Source: a virus. From it: 33,586 nucleotides of DNA. A program made the translations under genes and the position numbers. The first letter of the stretch is position 1. The number at the start of each line of letters is the position of its first letter. The notes under the pieces are model-generated. The model was not told the origin of the DNA. It worked only from the letters and a program-made list of their open reading frames with translations, and searched no databases. The stretch covers positions 1 through 33,586 of the IMG/VR virus record IMGVR_UViG_3300002835_006951. The stretch is one strand, 5' to 3'. Shown here in pieces: positions 15,419-21,838 of this stretch.

Positions 15419-16087
15419 TTACCAGTCTACGCTACTAGATGTAGTAGACTTTTCTTCTTGTCCGCCTTCTCCCAAATAAAAAGCTTCTTGCTCTGCATAC
15501 GCTACATGACGCACTGCAGTCTTTTCTAGATCAAATAAATCTAATCCAGAAAAATCAAAAGGTGCCTCGTCTTTTGCCAATGGGATAATTGTGTAACTTG
15601 TATCTGTTTTTGAACCATTACGTTTGATTCTCCACATCAAATTAGTAATACTTCCCATTTCACCAGCATACTCAATTAAGGTAGGAGTAATTGTTTTTCC
15701 GCTAGTTCCTTGTGAAAGAATTGCTACATATGGCTCTTCTTTGCCATCATCCACTAATACATTAATGTAAAGTCGTGTTCTAGCTTTCCAGCCAGCCTTT
15801 GGGTCTTTACGGTGTTGCTCTTGTGCCCAGTCACGACCCTCTGTCTCCATTGTGTCTAATGCTTTTTTGCGGTAATCTTTTGGATTAATATGCTCTAATG
15901 CAATAAAACCACAACCACGAGATTGATCATAACTTGGTGAGTCTGGATCAAGCTCTTGAAGGAAACGAATCTTTACGCTTTCTCCATCTTCAATCTTAAA
16001 CCATCGACCTTTGTTTTCATCATTGCTACTATATGTTGGCTTATCCAACGCTTTGTTTAGGTCTTTTAGACCCTTTACTATACTCAT
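15419..16087 (-). CDS. Phage single-stranded DNA-binding protein
   Basis: A 222-residue protein between primase and polymerase. The pattern GRWFKIEDGESVKIRFL, GWKARTRLYINVLVDDG and SITNLMWRIKRNG fits the OB-fold SSB of tailed phages (gp32-like group), and the Ser/Glu-rich tail ending SSVDW would be a protein-docking tip. It should coat ssDNA at forks and assist RecA. AAGGAG lies well before the ATG, with a separate promoter and a leader hairpin, which suits a protein needed in large amounts. Confidence 0.75.
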   Translation of the reverse strand: MSIVKGLKDLNKALDKPTYSSNDENKGRWFKIEDGESVKIRFLQELDPDSPSYDQSRGCGFIALEHINPKDYRKKALDTMETEGRDWAQEQHRKDPKAGWKARTRLYINVLVDDGKEEPYVAILSQGTSGKTITPTLIEYAGEMGSITNLMWRIKRNGSKTDTSYTIIPLAKDEAPFDFSGLDLFDLEKTAVRHVAYAEQEAFYLGEGGQEEKSTTSSSVDW

Positions 16088-16100
16088 TTTTTCTCCTTGT

Positions 16101-16135
16101 GATGGTTTATATCCATCTGTTATTTTATTATATCA
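16101..16135 (-). promoter_or_regulatory. SSB promoter with 5' hairpin
   Basis: On the minus strand TGA-TATAAT (TATAAT at 16132-16127) is a perfect extended -10; the -35 region (AATACA) matches 3 of 6. The start is expected near 16120, just before the hairpin GATGG-ATATAAA-CCATC (16117-16101). AAGGAG and the ATG follow. Confidence 0.5.
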
Positions 16136-17131
16136 TTAATTCCAGGATTTGTATTCTATATCAGAGACGGCATTCTTTATACAAGAACGAATCTCATCCT
16201 CAGTCATATCTCCTGCATCTTTTGCATCGTGAGGATATATCTTACCATAAGAGTAAGAAGCCCACAAGATGTCTTTGTTTCTTAGTTTATTAGATATATT
16301 CCTACCTAATGCTCTGCCAGCCTCATCTGAATCTGTCATAATTATTATTTTATTAAAATATCTATTTAATAAATTTAAATTCTCTTGTGATATGTGCCCA
16401 CCTAAAGTTGCAACTACGTTTGGAAATCCAGATTGATGAATACGTATTGCATCAAAACTAGACTCCACAACTACCACATGATCTCCAATTTTTTTAGCCC
16501 TATGAATATTAAACATGGTTTTGCTTCTTGGTAAATTGGTGCTATTCTTAAATTTCTTTTCAGATATTGATCTGCCAACAAGCCCTACAGGTATTCCTTC
16601 TGGGCTATGAACTGGAACAATAACCATGTCTTGCTGAGAAGAGTATCCTAATTTAAAATGATGCATAGAATCTTCATTAATGCTTCTAGACTTAAGGTAT
16701 TCCTGGGCTTCCTTACTTGAACCCAATTCATTATATAGGTTATCTAGTTTTTCTTGTGGAAATTCTACAAACTCTGGCCTATCCTCAAACATGCTGGCCA
16801 TAACCTCATCAAAATTTTCTAAGGCTTCTGCTTCTTTTGAAGCCACATACCTTATTGCCTCATAGTCATTTTTACTTAATACCTTTTTAACTAACTCTAT
16901 TAAAGTTCCAGATTCTCCACATGAAGGGTTAAAACAAATGTAAGCACCCTTTTCTTTACTAACACTAAAGCTAGGAGTATTTCTATTTGAATGAAATGGG
17001 CAATAGCACATATAGTCATTAGATGTTTCCCCGCCTACTTCTAGTCCTAAGTTTTTTACTATAGACTTAATGTGGGCTGGACTATATTGCGTGGAATCAA
17101 CTTTCCTTGAGAGATCCCCTCTGATAGCCAT
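16136..17131 (-). CDS. dnaG: DnaG-type primase (CHC2 zinc finger and TOPRIM)
   Basis: A 331-residue primase. The zinc finger is C44-P-F-H47 with C66 and C71 (YICFNPSCGESGTLIEL). The catalytic TOPRIM part has VVVVESSFDAIR (E223) and IIIMTDSDEAGRALG (D267, D269). It is short compared with bacterial DnaG (about 600) because no helicase-binding end is seen. I start at the ATG at 17131, which follows AGGAAG; an in-frame ATG at 17182 would enlarge the overlap with the upstream gene. Adjacent helicase and SSB complete a replisome set. Confidence 0.93.
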   Translation of the reverse strand: MAIRGDLSRKVDSTQYSPAHIKSIVKNLGLEVGGETSNDYMCYCPFHSNRNTPSFSVSKEKGAYICFNPSCGESGTLIELVKKVLSKNDYEAIRYVASKEAEALENFDEVMASMFEDRPEFVEFPQEKLDNLYNELGSSKEAQEYLKSRSINEDSMHHFKLGYSSQQDMVIVPVHSPEGIPVGLVGRSISEKKFKNSTNLPRSKTMFNIHRAKKIGDHVVVVESSFDAIRIHQSGFPNVVATLGGHISQENLNLLNRYFNKIIIMTDSDEAGRALGRNISNKLRNKDILWASYSYGKIYPHDAKDAGDMTEDEIRSCIKNAVSDIEYKSWN

Positions 17132-17358
17132 GCTTTCTTCCTTCCTACGTATACTCCATGTAAAGTCATTAAAAACTTCCATGTCTCACCTGTAAATTCT
17201 ACAGAAAATGCTGGGTCTATGTCAAGGACCTTGGCATATCCCTTTGATCTCATGTCATGAGTTAAAAGATTTTCGTATTGATTTTTAATTCTAATCATGT
17301 CCGAATCATCTTTAAACTCTACCAATACTTGAAACCTATTTATTTTTTTGTGAGTCAT
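17059..17358 (-). CDS. Hypothetical protein between helicase and primase
   Basis: A 99-residue protein with VEFTGETWKFLMTLHGVYVG and a basic C-terminus (GRKKAWLSEGISQGKLIP) that overlaps the primase by 73 bases. The start overlaps the helicase end by 23 bases. The family is not recognised. Its place between helicase and primase suggests a replication accessory, which is inference. Confidence 0.7.
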   Translation of the reverse strand: MTHKKINRFQVLVEFKDDSDMIRIKNQYENLLTHDMRSKGYAKVLDIDPAFSVEFTGETWKFLMTLHGVYVGRKKAWLSEGISQGKLIPRNIVQPTLSL

Positions 17359-18592
17359 TGTTTAGTTCTGGCAAATTCTCATAAATTTCTTTGACTATAC
17401 CCCTATTAATATCCCAGTCTAGATAGAAATCAAATTCGTGCCCATGTCTATTTTTTCTAGATACAACCTCAATCATATTCGTTCCTGGATATCTATGAAT
17501 AGCCATAGCCATATCTGCATCATATTCGATAGCCTTAGACCATGCCACCTGACTCATCATTGGTGGATTATCCTGATCAGATATGTCATCTGCGGTTGCA
17601 GCGGTAATATCAATAATCGGAATGCTATTAGATACAGCTAACAATTTAAACTCACGAGATATATTTCTATTCCGTTCTACTTCAGAGTTCGAACGCTTAT
17701 TATCATTAAACAATTGATGATAATCAAGAATTACTAGGTCTGGTTTATGTTGATCAATTTTTCCTTGAATTGTTGCTGGAGTAACTTCTGTATTACCCTC
17801 GTTAGAAACTAGAATAAAACTATTCTTGCCCTCAAACTTTTTAGTAGACCATGATCGGAAATCATCAATATTAATATCTCCTTTAGACAAATCGCTTGCA
17901 CGAAATGCTCCAGATCCTAGCATTGTGTAGATACGGTCACGCATATTTTCTGGTGACATCTCAAGAGACACAATCATTGGTTTAAATCCTTGTTCCCATG
18001 CTTTACACGCTAAGTATGAGGTAAACCATGTCTTTCCTTTTCCTGGCCATCCAATAGCAACAATTAAATGTCCTGGCGCCATTCCTGTAGGATATGCTTT
18101 ATCAATTGCATCAAACCCAGTAATAATTCCTGGAGCTCCGCCCATTGCTGCAGATCTGTTCTTAACTGCTTCAAAATGTCTTGCGGCAGCTTCGGCATCG
18201 GTAATATCTAAGTCACGTACATTGTTAGTGTATCTACTTAGTGTTGCAAGGTCGCTTTGCATTTGTGCTAAAACTCTTGAAGCTGCATCTTCTTTAAGGC
18301 TTGATCCACTTCTTAAAATAATTGATTTTAATCTGCTAGATAAAAATTCATTTTTAAGCTTATCTAAATAATATCCAGTTTCAGCTTTTACGTTTATGTC
18401 TGGGTCAAAGTCTTTAAACTTTTCCTGCAATATTCCTACTTCTGGAACTGCTTTAAATTTATAATAGTATGACTTTAATCCTTCCCAGATGTCTCTATGC
18501 GAAGTAAATAATTCGTCTACATTATCTGCTAGAAGGGTGCTTATGTCTTTATTCTTGCATACGGCAGAAATAAGGGTGGCTTCTGTATTCAT
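17336..18592 (-). CDS. dnaB: DnaB-type replicative helicase
   Basis: A 418-residue hexameric 5'-3' helicase. The N-terminal helical domain (1-120) is followed by the RecA-like motor: GWPGKGKT (181-188, Walker A), PMIVSLEMSPENMRDRIY (H1a), and PDLVILDYHQL with D290 (Walker B), then VAWSKAIEYDADMAMAI and the end EVVSRKNRHG. It is somewhat shorter than bacterial DnaB (about 450-470). AAGGGA precedes the ATG; the start overlaps the stop upstream by four bases. Confidence 0.93.
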   Translation of the reverse strand: MNTEATLISAVCKNKDISTLLADNVDELFTSHRDIWEGLKSYYYKFKAVPEVGILQEKFKDFDPDINVKAETGYYLDKLKNEFLSSRLKSIILRSGSSLKEDAASRVLAQMQSDLATLSRYTNNVRDLDITDAEAAARHFEAVKNRSAAMGGAPGIITGFDAIDKAYPTGMAPGHLIVAIGWPGKGKTWFTSYLACKAWEQGFKPMIVSLEMSPENMRDRIYTMLGSGAFRASDLSKGDINIDDFRSWSTKKFEGKNSFILVSNEGNTEVTPATIQGKIDQHKPDLVILDYHQLFNDNKRSNSEVERNRNISREFKLLAVSNSIPIIDITAATADDISDQDNPPMMSQVAWSKAIEYDADMAMAIHRYPGTNMIEVVSRKNRHGHEFDFYLDWDINRGIVKEIYENLPELNNDSQKNK

Positions 18593-18909
18593 TCGTTCCC
18601 TTCCTCAACCATCTTTTTAGTGGCTTCTCTAAGCATACGACGATTTGTCTTATCCTTTTCAATCTCTTTGTTTACCTGATCTATCTTGTCAAAGTTATAA
18701 TAAAAGAACTGTATTGGGTGTCCAGGTTTACCAGTAGTAAAGTAATAACTTAATAAGTCTTTAGCCCTATCAAAACCAACGCTGTCTATTACATCCTGCA
18801 TTCCCCACTTTTCTCTAAACTTATTAATGGTAGGAACTTTACCATATTTATCTTTATACAAGCTTTGGTAATGTGTAAGCAAGATATAGGGCTCTTTATT
18901 GTTTGCCAC
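18589..18909 (-). CDS. Hypothetical protein upstream of helicase (loader candidate)
   Basis: A 106-residue basic helical protein (INKFREKWGMQDVIDSVGFD, LLSYYFTTGKPGHPIQFFYY, and a charged tail) starting with GTG. It is coupled to the helicase (ATGA-type overlap). Small helicase loaders often occupy this place, and the helical, charged composition fits, but there is no ATPase motif and I do not recognise the family. Confidence 0.7.
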   Translation of the reverse strand: MANNKEPYILLTHYQSLYKDKYGKVPTINKFREKWGMQDVIDSVGFDRAKDLLSYYFTTGKPGHPIQFFYYNFDKIDQVNKEIEKDKTNRRMLREATKKMVEEGNE

Positions 18910-19132
18910 GTTTACCCAACTCTTTTTCTACCTCATTAGTTTTTTCAATAAGCTTATCTTCAACAAATTTATATACTCTTTCGGTAGCATCATTAACATT
19001 TTCTCCATCACGAACATCGTCTTCTACGCCGATACCTATTCTGATGCTTTCGTAATTTCCTAAATTTCTTGTAAAGGAAAGATCAACCTTAACTCTAGTT
19101 TCTGACACGTTTAATTTTACCCGCCTTTTCAC
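18896..19132 (-). CDS. Small hypothetical protein with beta-rich core
   Basis: A 78-residue protein with a beta part (SETRVKVDLSFTRNLGNYES, IRIGIGVED) and a charged helix (ATERVYKFVEDKLIEKTNEV). There are two possible GTG starts, 19132 and 19108. The later one gives MSETRVKVD and a smaller overlap (14 bases) with the gene upstream; neither has a strong ribosome site. Function unknown. Confidence 0.65.
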   Translation of the reverse strand: MKRRVKLNVSETRVKVDLSFTRNLGNYESIRIGIGVEDDVRDGENVNDATERVYKFVEDKLIEKTNEVEKELGKRGKQ

Positions 19133-19265
19133 GTAACTTTCTATTTATTTCAGAAAGTTCTTGAGCTTCTTTTTTTTCTATTGCTGCGTATTCGTAAGAT
19201 GGTGGGCACTCATTACACCAATGTCCGCCAATAAATCCAAATCTTTTATATCCACATAATGTCAT
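19095..19265 (-). CDS. Small Cys-containing basic protein
   Basis: A 56-codon gene preceded by AAGGAG. The protein starts MTLCGYKRFGFIGGHWCNEC (C4, C17, C20, with H15) and continues with a charged helix (KKEAQELSEINRKLREKAGK). One zinc site is likely. It begins by ATGA overlap with the C2H2 micro-gene and overlaps the next gene out of frame. Function unknown. Confidence 0.6.
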   Translation of the reverse strand: MTLCGYKRFGFIGGHWCNECPPSYEYAAIEKKEAQELSEINRKLREKAGKIKRVRN

Positions 19266-19375
19266 TTGTGCTCCTTCATATGTCTTGACAAAGTACTGTT
19301 AGCAAATATTCCCCATCGTACCTCTATATTTTTTTCGCAAACTGAACAAATTGCAAACCTGTTGCCTGTTGTCAT
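19262..19375 (-). CDS. 37-residue C2H2-like zinc finger micro-protein
   Basis: A 37-codon gene held between a TGATG and an ATGA junction. The protein has FAICSVCEKNIEV and LSRHMKEHK, giving C10-x2-C13 ... H32-x3-H36, the spacing of a single C2H2 finger with a longer middle. The rest is only a few residues on each side. The perfect coupling on both ends argues for a real gene. It may bind DNA or stabilise a partner. Confidence 0.6.
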   Translation of the reverse strand: MTTGNRFAICSVCEKNIEVRWGIFANSTLSRHMKEHK

Positions 19376-19854
19376 CAATCCGCCTTCCATACTGGTACAA
19401 ACCCGCTATCGGTCTTAGTATACAATATAATTCCGTGTTTGAAAAGGGCCTGCAATTCTGCCTTTGAAGGTATATCTTTTGTATACCCAACATCTAATAT
19501 ATATTGATGTAAATCTAAGATATCAGACTCTCTTAGCATAAACTTAGACCACTGACTATCTGGATTGCTAATTGGGTATACTCTTTGTGGAGTTTTTATT
19601 TTACCATTTAAGATATATTCTTCAATAGTGACCTTATGCTTATTTAATAATTCTCCAACTTGTTTTACGGTATAGGCATTCTCTTTATATTTATTTACTT
19701 GAGAATAGGAATATAGAACTCTTTTTTTGTCGGGGTAGCACCAAGCAATTAGCTCGTCTCTAGCCTTAGATGACTTTATTACTTTGTGTATTTTGTCATT
19801 TAAGAAGAAATAGAGAAACTTTTTTCGTGCTCTCTTTCCCTTTTCTCTAACCAT
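19375..19854 (-). CDS. DNA-binding protein with MerR/excisionase-type HTH
   Basis: A 159-residue protein of a group I recall in actinophages (KRARKKFLYFFLNDKIHKV, then RVLYSYSQVNK). Residues 60-95 form a helix-turn-helix with wing: AYTVKQVGELLNKHKVTIEE YILNGKIKTPQRVYP. The end has KAELQALFKHGIILYTKTDS. It may be a transcription regulator or replication initiator, as it stands near the head of the replication operon. The ATG overlaps the zinc ribbon gene by 55 bases. Confidence 0.7.
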   Translation of the reverse strand: MVREKGKRARKKFLYFFLNDKIHKVIKSSKARDELIAWCYPDKKRVLYSYSQVNKYKENAYTVKQVGELLNKHKVTIEEYILNGKIKTPQRVYPISNPDSQWSKFMLRESDILDLHQYILDVGYTKDIPSKAELQALFKHGIILYTKTDSGFVPVWKAD

Positions 19855-19985
19855 TTGCCAAACCTATTCGTCTCCTTATCAATCATCCAGCGTTTTCCAC
19901 ACATTACGCAAAACAACTCTATAGATAATTTTTGTGAAAAAACTCTGTCTACAAAGACTCTACCACCACATTTTGCACACCACAT
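19800..19985 (-). CDS. Small four-cysteine zinc ribbon protein
   Basis: A 61-residue protein with C3/C6 (MWCAKCGGRVFVDR) and C26/C29 (FCVMCGKRW), a plain zinc ribbon, then a charged helix that overlaps the next gene by 55 bases. The ATG shares one base with the stop of the phosphoesterase (TAATG). Function unknown; nucleic-acid binding is likely for this fold. Confidence 0.7.
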   Translation of the reverse strand: MWCAKCGGRVFVDRVFSQKLSIELFCVMCGKRWMIDKETNRFGKWLEKREREHEKSFSISS

Positions 19986-20800
19986 TATAAGCTAAACATC
20001 TTTCCGTCAACAACGCAGGTATAATCAGGAGATACATGTATCATGTTAACGTGTGGGTATTTACCATTTTCAATATGTGCAATAGCAAACCCCTTTTGCC
20101 AATCATGGTGTTGGGTATACTTCATTCCTGGACCCTTTTCGTCACACATGTGTCCAATCTCATAACCCCTAAGAGTTTCTCCCTTGCCCTTATTTCTTAA
20201 TTCATAAGTAACCAAATGAGATGCAATTCTATGAGAGTGTCCTCTAATCAAAGAGACTTGAAGATCTTCCATATCTTTTCTAACAGATCCAGTTGCTGAA
20301 ATTGAAATTCCATGATGTACATGTATATCTCCAAATCTACGCTTTGGTAATTCATTATAATAAATATAATCATACCCTAAAGAGTCTAGGCTCCATAAAG
20401 CTTCTGGCGTAACATGCTTTGCATACTCTGGAATTTTTTTATCGAGATAATCAAAAATTCTAATATCATGATTTCCTAATGCTGAAAACAATTGTGCATC
20501 TGGAAGAATTTTTCTAGTTCTTGCATAAAACTCACGAGCTCCGCTTGCTTCAAATTTCATGTCTTTTAGCATTAACTCTAGATCATTAGTTACATCATCA
20601 TTTTTATATGCCTTTAAAAATTCTGTTGGCTTGCCTTCAGTAAATCTACTGTAGCATGCTTGGTCATCTGTATCGCCAAGATAATCTACTACATCTGGCT
20701 TGAACCATTTCATTACTTTAAACCAAAGCTCAATCATTTTATCGTCCTGATATGGAAACTGTTGGTCTGAAGACAGCATCCATTTTAAATCATTAGACAT
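19985..20800 (-). CDS. Calcineurin-like metallophosphoesterase
   Basis: A 271-residue phosphoesterase with the ordered metal motifs: SSDQQFPY (D12; the usual D-x-H is D-x-Q), YLGDTDD (GD 42-43), ALGNHD (GNHD 109-112), HVHHG (160-164) and GHSH (187-190). It could be a nuclease of the SbcD/Mre11 type or act on nucleotides or phosphoproteins; the substrate cannot be read. It is the first gene after the major promoter at 20883, with AAGGA before the ATG, so it leads the replication operon. Confidence 0.88.
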   Translation of the reverse strand: MSNDLKWMLSSDQQFPYQDDKMIELWFKVMKWFKPDVVDYLGDTDDQACYSRFTEGKPTEFLKAYKNDDVTNDLELMLKDMKFEASGAREFYARTRKILPDAQLFSALGNHDIRIFDYLDKKIPEYAKHVTPEALWSLDSLGYDYIYYNELPKRRFGDIHVHHGISISATGSVRKDMEDLQVSLIRGHSHRIASHLVTYELRNKGKGETLRGYEIGHMCDEKGPGMKYTQHHDWQKGFAIAHIENGKYPHVNMIHVSPDYTCVVDGKMFSL

Positions 20801-20816
20801 TAACTATCCTTAAATT

Positions 20817-20841
20817 AAAAAAGTCACGGAGTCGTGACTTT
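20817..20841 (-). terminator. Terminator-type hairpin between tail and replication modules
   Basis: Minus strand: AAAGTCACG-ACTC-CGTGACTTT (20841-20820), a perfect nine-pair stem with a four-base loop, followed by a T-run (TTTTTTAATTT). It should stop transcription coming from the tail genes. It lies only about eight bases after the predicted start of the promoter at 20856-20883. Confidence 0.8.
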
Positions 20842-20855
20842 ATGGGTACAAATGA

Positions 20856-20883
20856 ATTGTAACATATTACTATATCTTGTCAA
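20856..20883 (-). promoter_or_regulatory. Strong promoter of the replication module
   Basis: Minus strand: TTGACA (20883-20878), 16 bases and TACAAT (20861-20856) with TGT before it, so a consensus -35 plus an extended -10 differing at one base. The -35 overlaps the TGA stop of the last tail gene. The start is near 20849, ahead of a terminator-type hairpin and the metallophosphoesterase gene. Confidence 0.8.
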
Positions 20884-21299
20884 GAAACCACTTTTTGTTG
20901 AGAGGCTACAAAATGAGTTACTAGTCCTGTTATATCTTTGTTGGGTATAACATCTACATAAACATTGTTTCCACTAATATAAGCGGATACTGTAATTTGA
21001 GTATTTGCTGGTAAAGCCTGAGCTACAGAGGCTGTTACATATATTGGTGAATTAAAATTAAATGAGCTTGGTAGGGCTGCTGGAGAAGACGTATATTTTT
21101 GATTTGCATTTAATTTTGAGGTCCAAGTTCTTTGATTAGAAAATACAATTGGAACGCTAGAAGATCCCTGATCATTTAAAGTAGCATTAACTAGGCTAGA
21201 TGAAGTCTTATATATATCTGCTAAATTTGTCTGTAATTGATTTAGTTTGTTTGGATCTAATGGCTCACCCTCATTAAATACTATTGATGAATATGGCAT
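20880..21299 (-). CDS. Tail-module structural protein, probable
   Basis: A 139-residue Ser/Asn/Thr-rich protein. The start (FNEGEPLDPNKLNQLQTNLA DIYKT) resembles the N-terminal segment of phage tail or baseplate proteins that begin with a trimerising helix; the rest is beta-rich (SPIYVTASVAQALPANTQIT, NNVYVDVIPN). It is the last gene of the tail module, before the terminator. Possibly a tail fibre accessory. Confidence 0.6.
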   Translation of the reverse strand: MPYSSIVFNEGEPLDPNKLNQLQTNLADIYKTSSSLVNATLNDQGSSSVPIVFSNQRTWTSKLNANQKYTSSPAALPSSFNFNSPIYVTASVAQALPANTQITVSAYISGNNVYVDVIPNKDITGLVTHFVASQQKVVS

Positions 21300-21688
21300 T
21301 ATAAATTATCTCCTAGAATATGCATATTTACTTCTACTTCACTTACCTCAATTATACTAGATCTATCTAGTCCAAATTTATTAAATGAATCTGGGTCTAC
21401 AATATGCCTACGTTTATTTTGTGATATTAAATATATTTTACCATCTGCTATGTTCTTTATCAAAGTACCGTCTCTAAAGCCTAGCTTGCCAACAACTTTC
21501 ATGCTGGCTACCGCCTTTTCTAAAGCCTCTACAGTGCTAAATGACCAAGACTTTTCGGCACGATCAGATATAAGTTTAAACCTTTTATTATCTTTAATCC
21601 AATATGTTCCCGTCTCTGTCTTTACTGCAAGTCCAGAAGGCAGGATTACTGGATTAATTATCTTCTGTGACTGACTCTTTCGTCGCAT
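21299..21688 (-). CDS. Protein with two cell-wall-type repeats
   Basis: A protein of about 129 residues with two related units: SGLAVKTETGTYWIKDNKRF KLIS, and GTLIKNIADGKIYLISQNKR RHIVDPDSF. This GTLI-x-DGK-x-YLI-x-KRRHI repeat is seen in exported actinobacterial proteins and some of their phages, and may bind cell-wall or surface glycans. An ATG at 21754 is in frame, but its 22 extra residues overlap the coiled-coil gene. I prefer 21688, five bases after GGA. Position after the fibre suggests a receptor-binding or baseplate part. Confidence 0.65.
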   Translation of the reverse strand: MRRKSQSQKIINPVILPSGLAVKTETGTYWIKDNKRFKLISDRAEKSWSFSTVEALEKAVASMKVVGKLGFRDGTLIKNIADGKIYLISQNKRRHIVDPDSFNKFGLDRSSIIEVSEVEVNMHILGDNL

Positions 21689-21806
21689 CTTTTTCCATAA
21701 GTTGAGTAATCTCTGCCCGTAATATTGCAATTTGAGTTTCATAATTTGATACAATTTCTCCTATGCGTTGCTGTAGGGCGGTTATAACCAATTCGGCCTT
21801 TTCCAT
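21654..21806 (-). CDS. Small coiled-coil protein after the tail fibre gene
   Basis: A 50-codon gene with AGGA before the ATG. The protein is one amphipathic helix (LVITALQQRIGEIVSNYETQ IAILRAEITQLMEK) with a polar end. Short helices of this type next to fibres may be assembly factors. It overlaps the repeat protein by 35 bases if that starts at 21688. Confidence 0.6.
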   Translation of the reverse strand: MEKAELVITALQQRIGEIVSNYETQIAILRAEITQLMEKDATKESVTEDN

Positions 21807-21838
21807 ATAATCCTATCTGTTAGGTCTAAAGGATACCA

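Noticed and set aside
19299-19493. 64-codon minus-strand frame across the end of the HTH gene
   Set aside because: It conflicts with both the HTH gene and the C2H2 micro-gene, whose TGATG coupling is better evidence.
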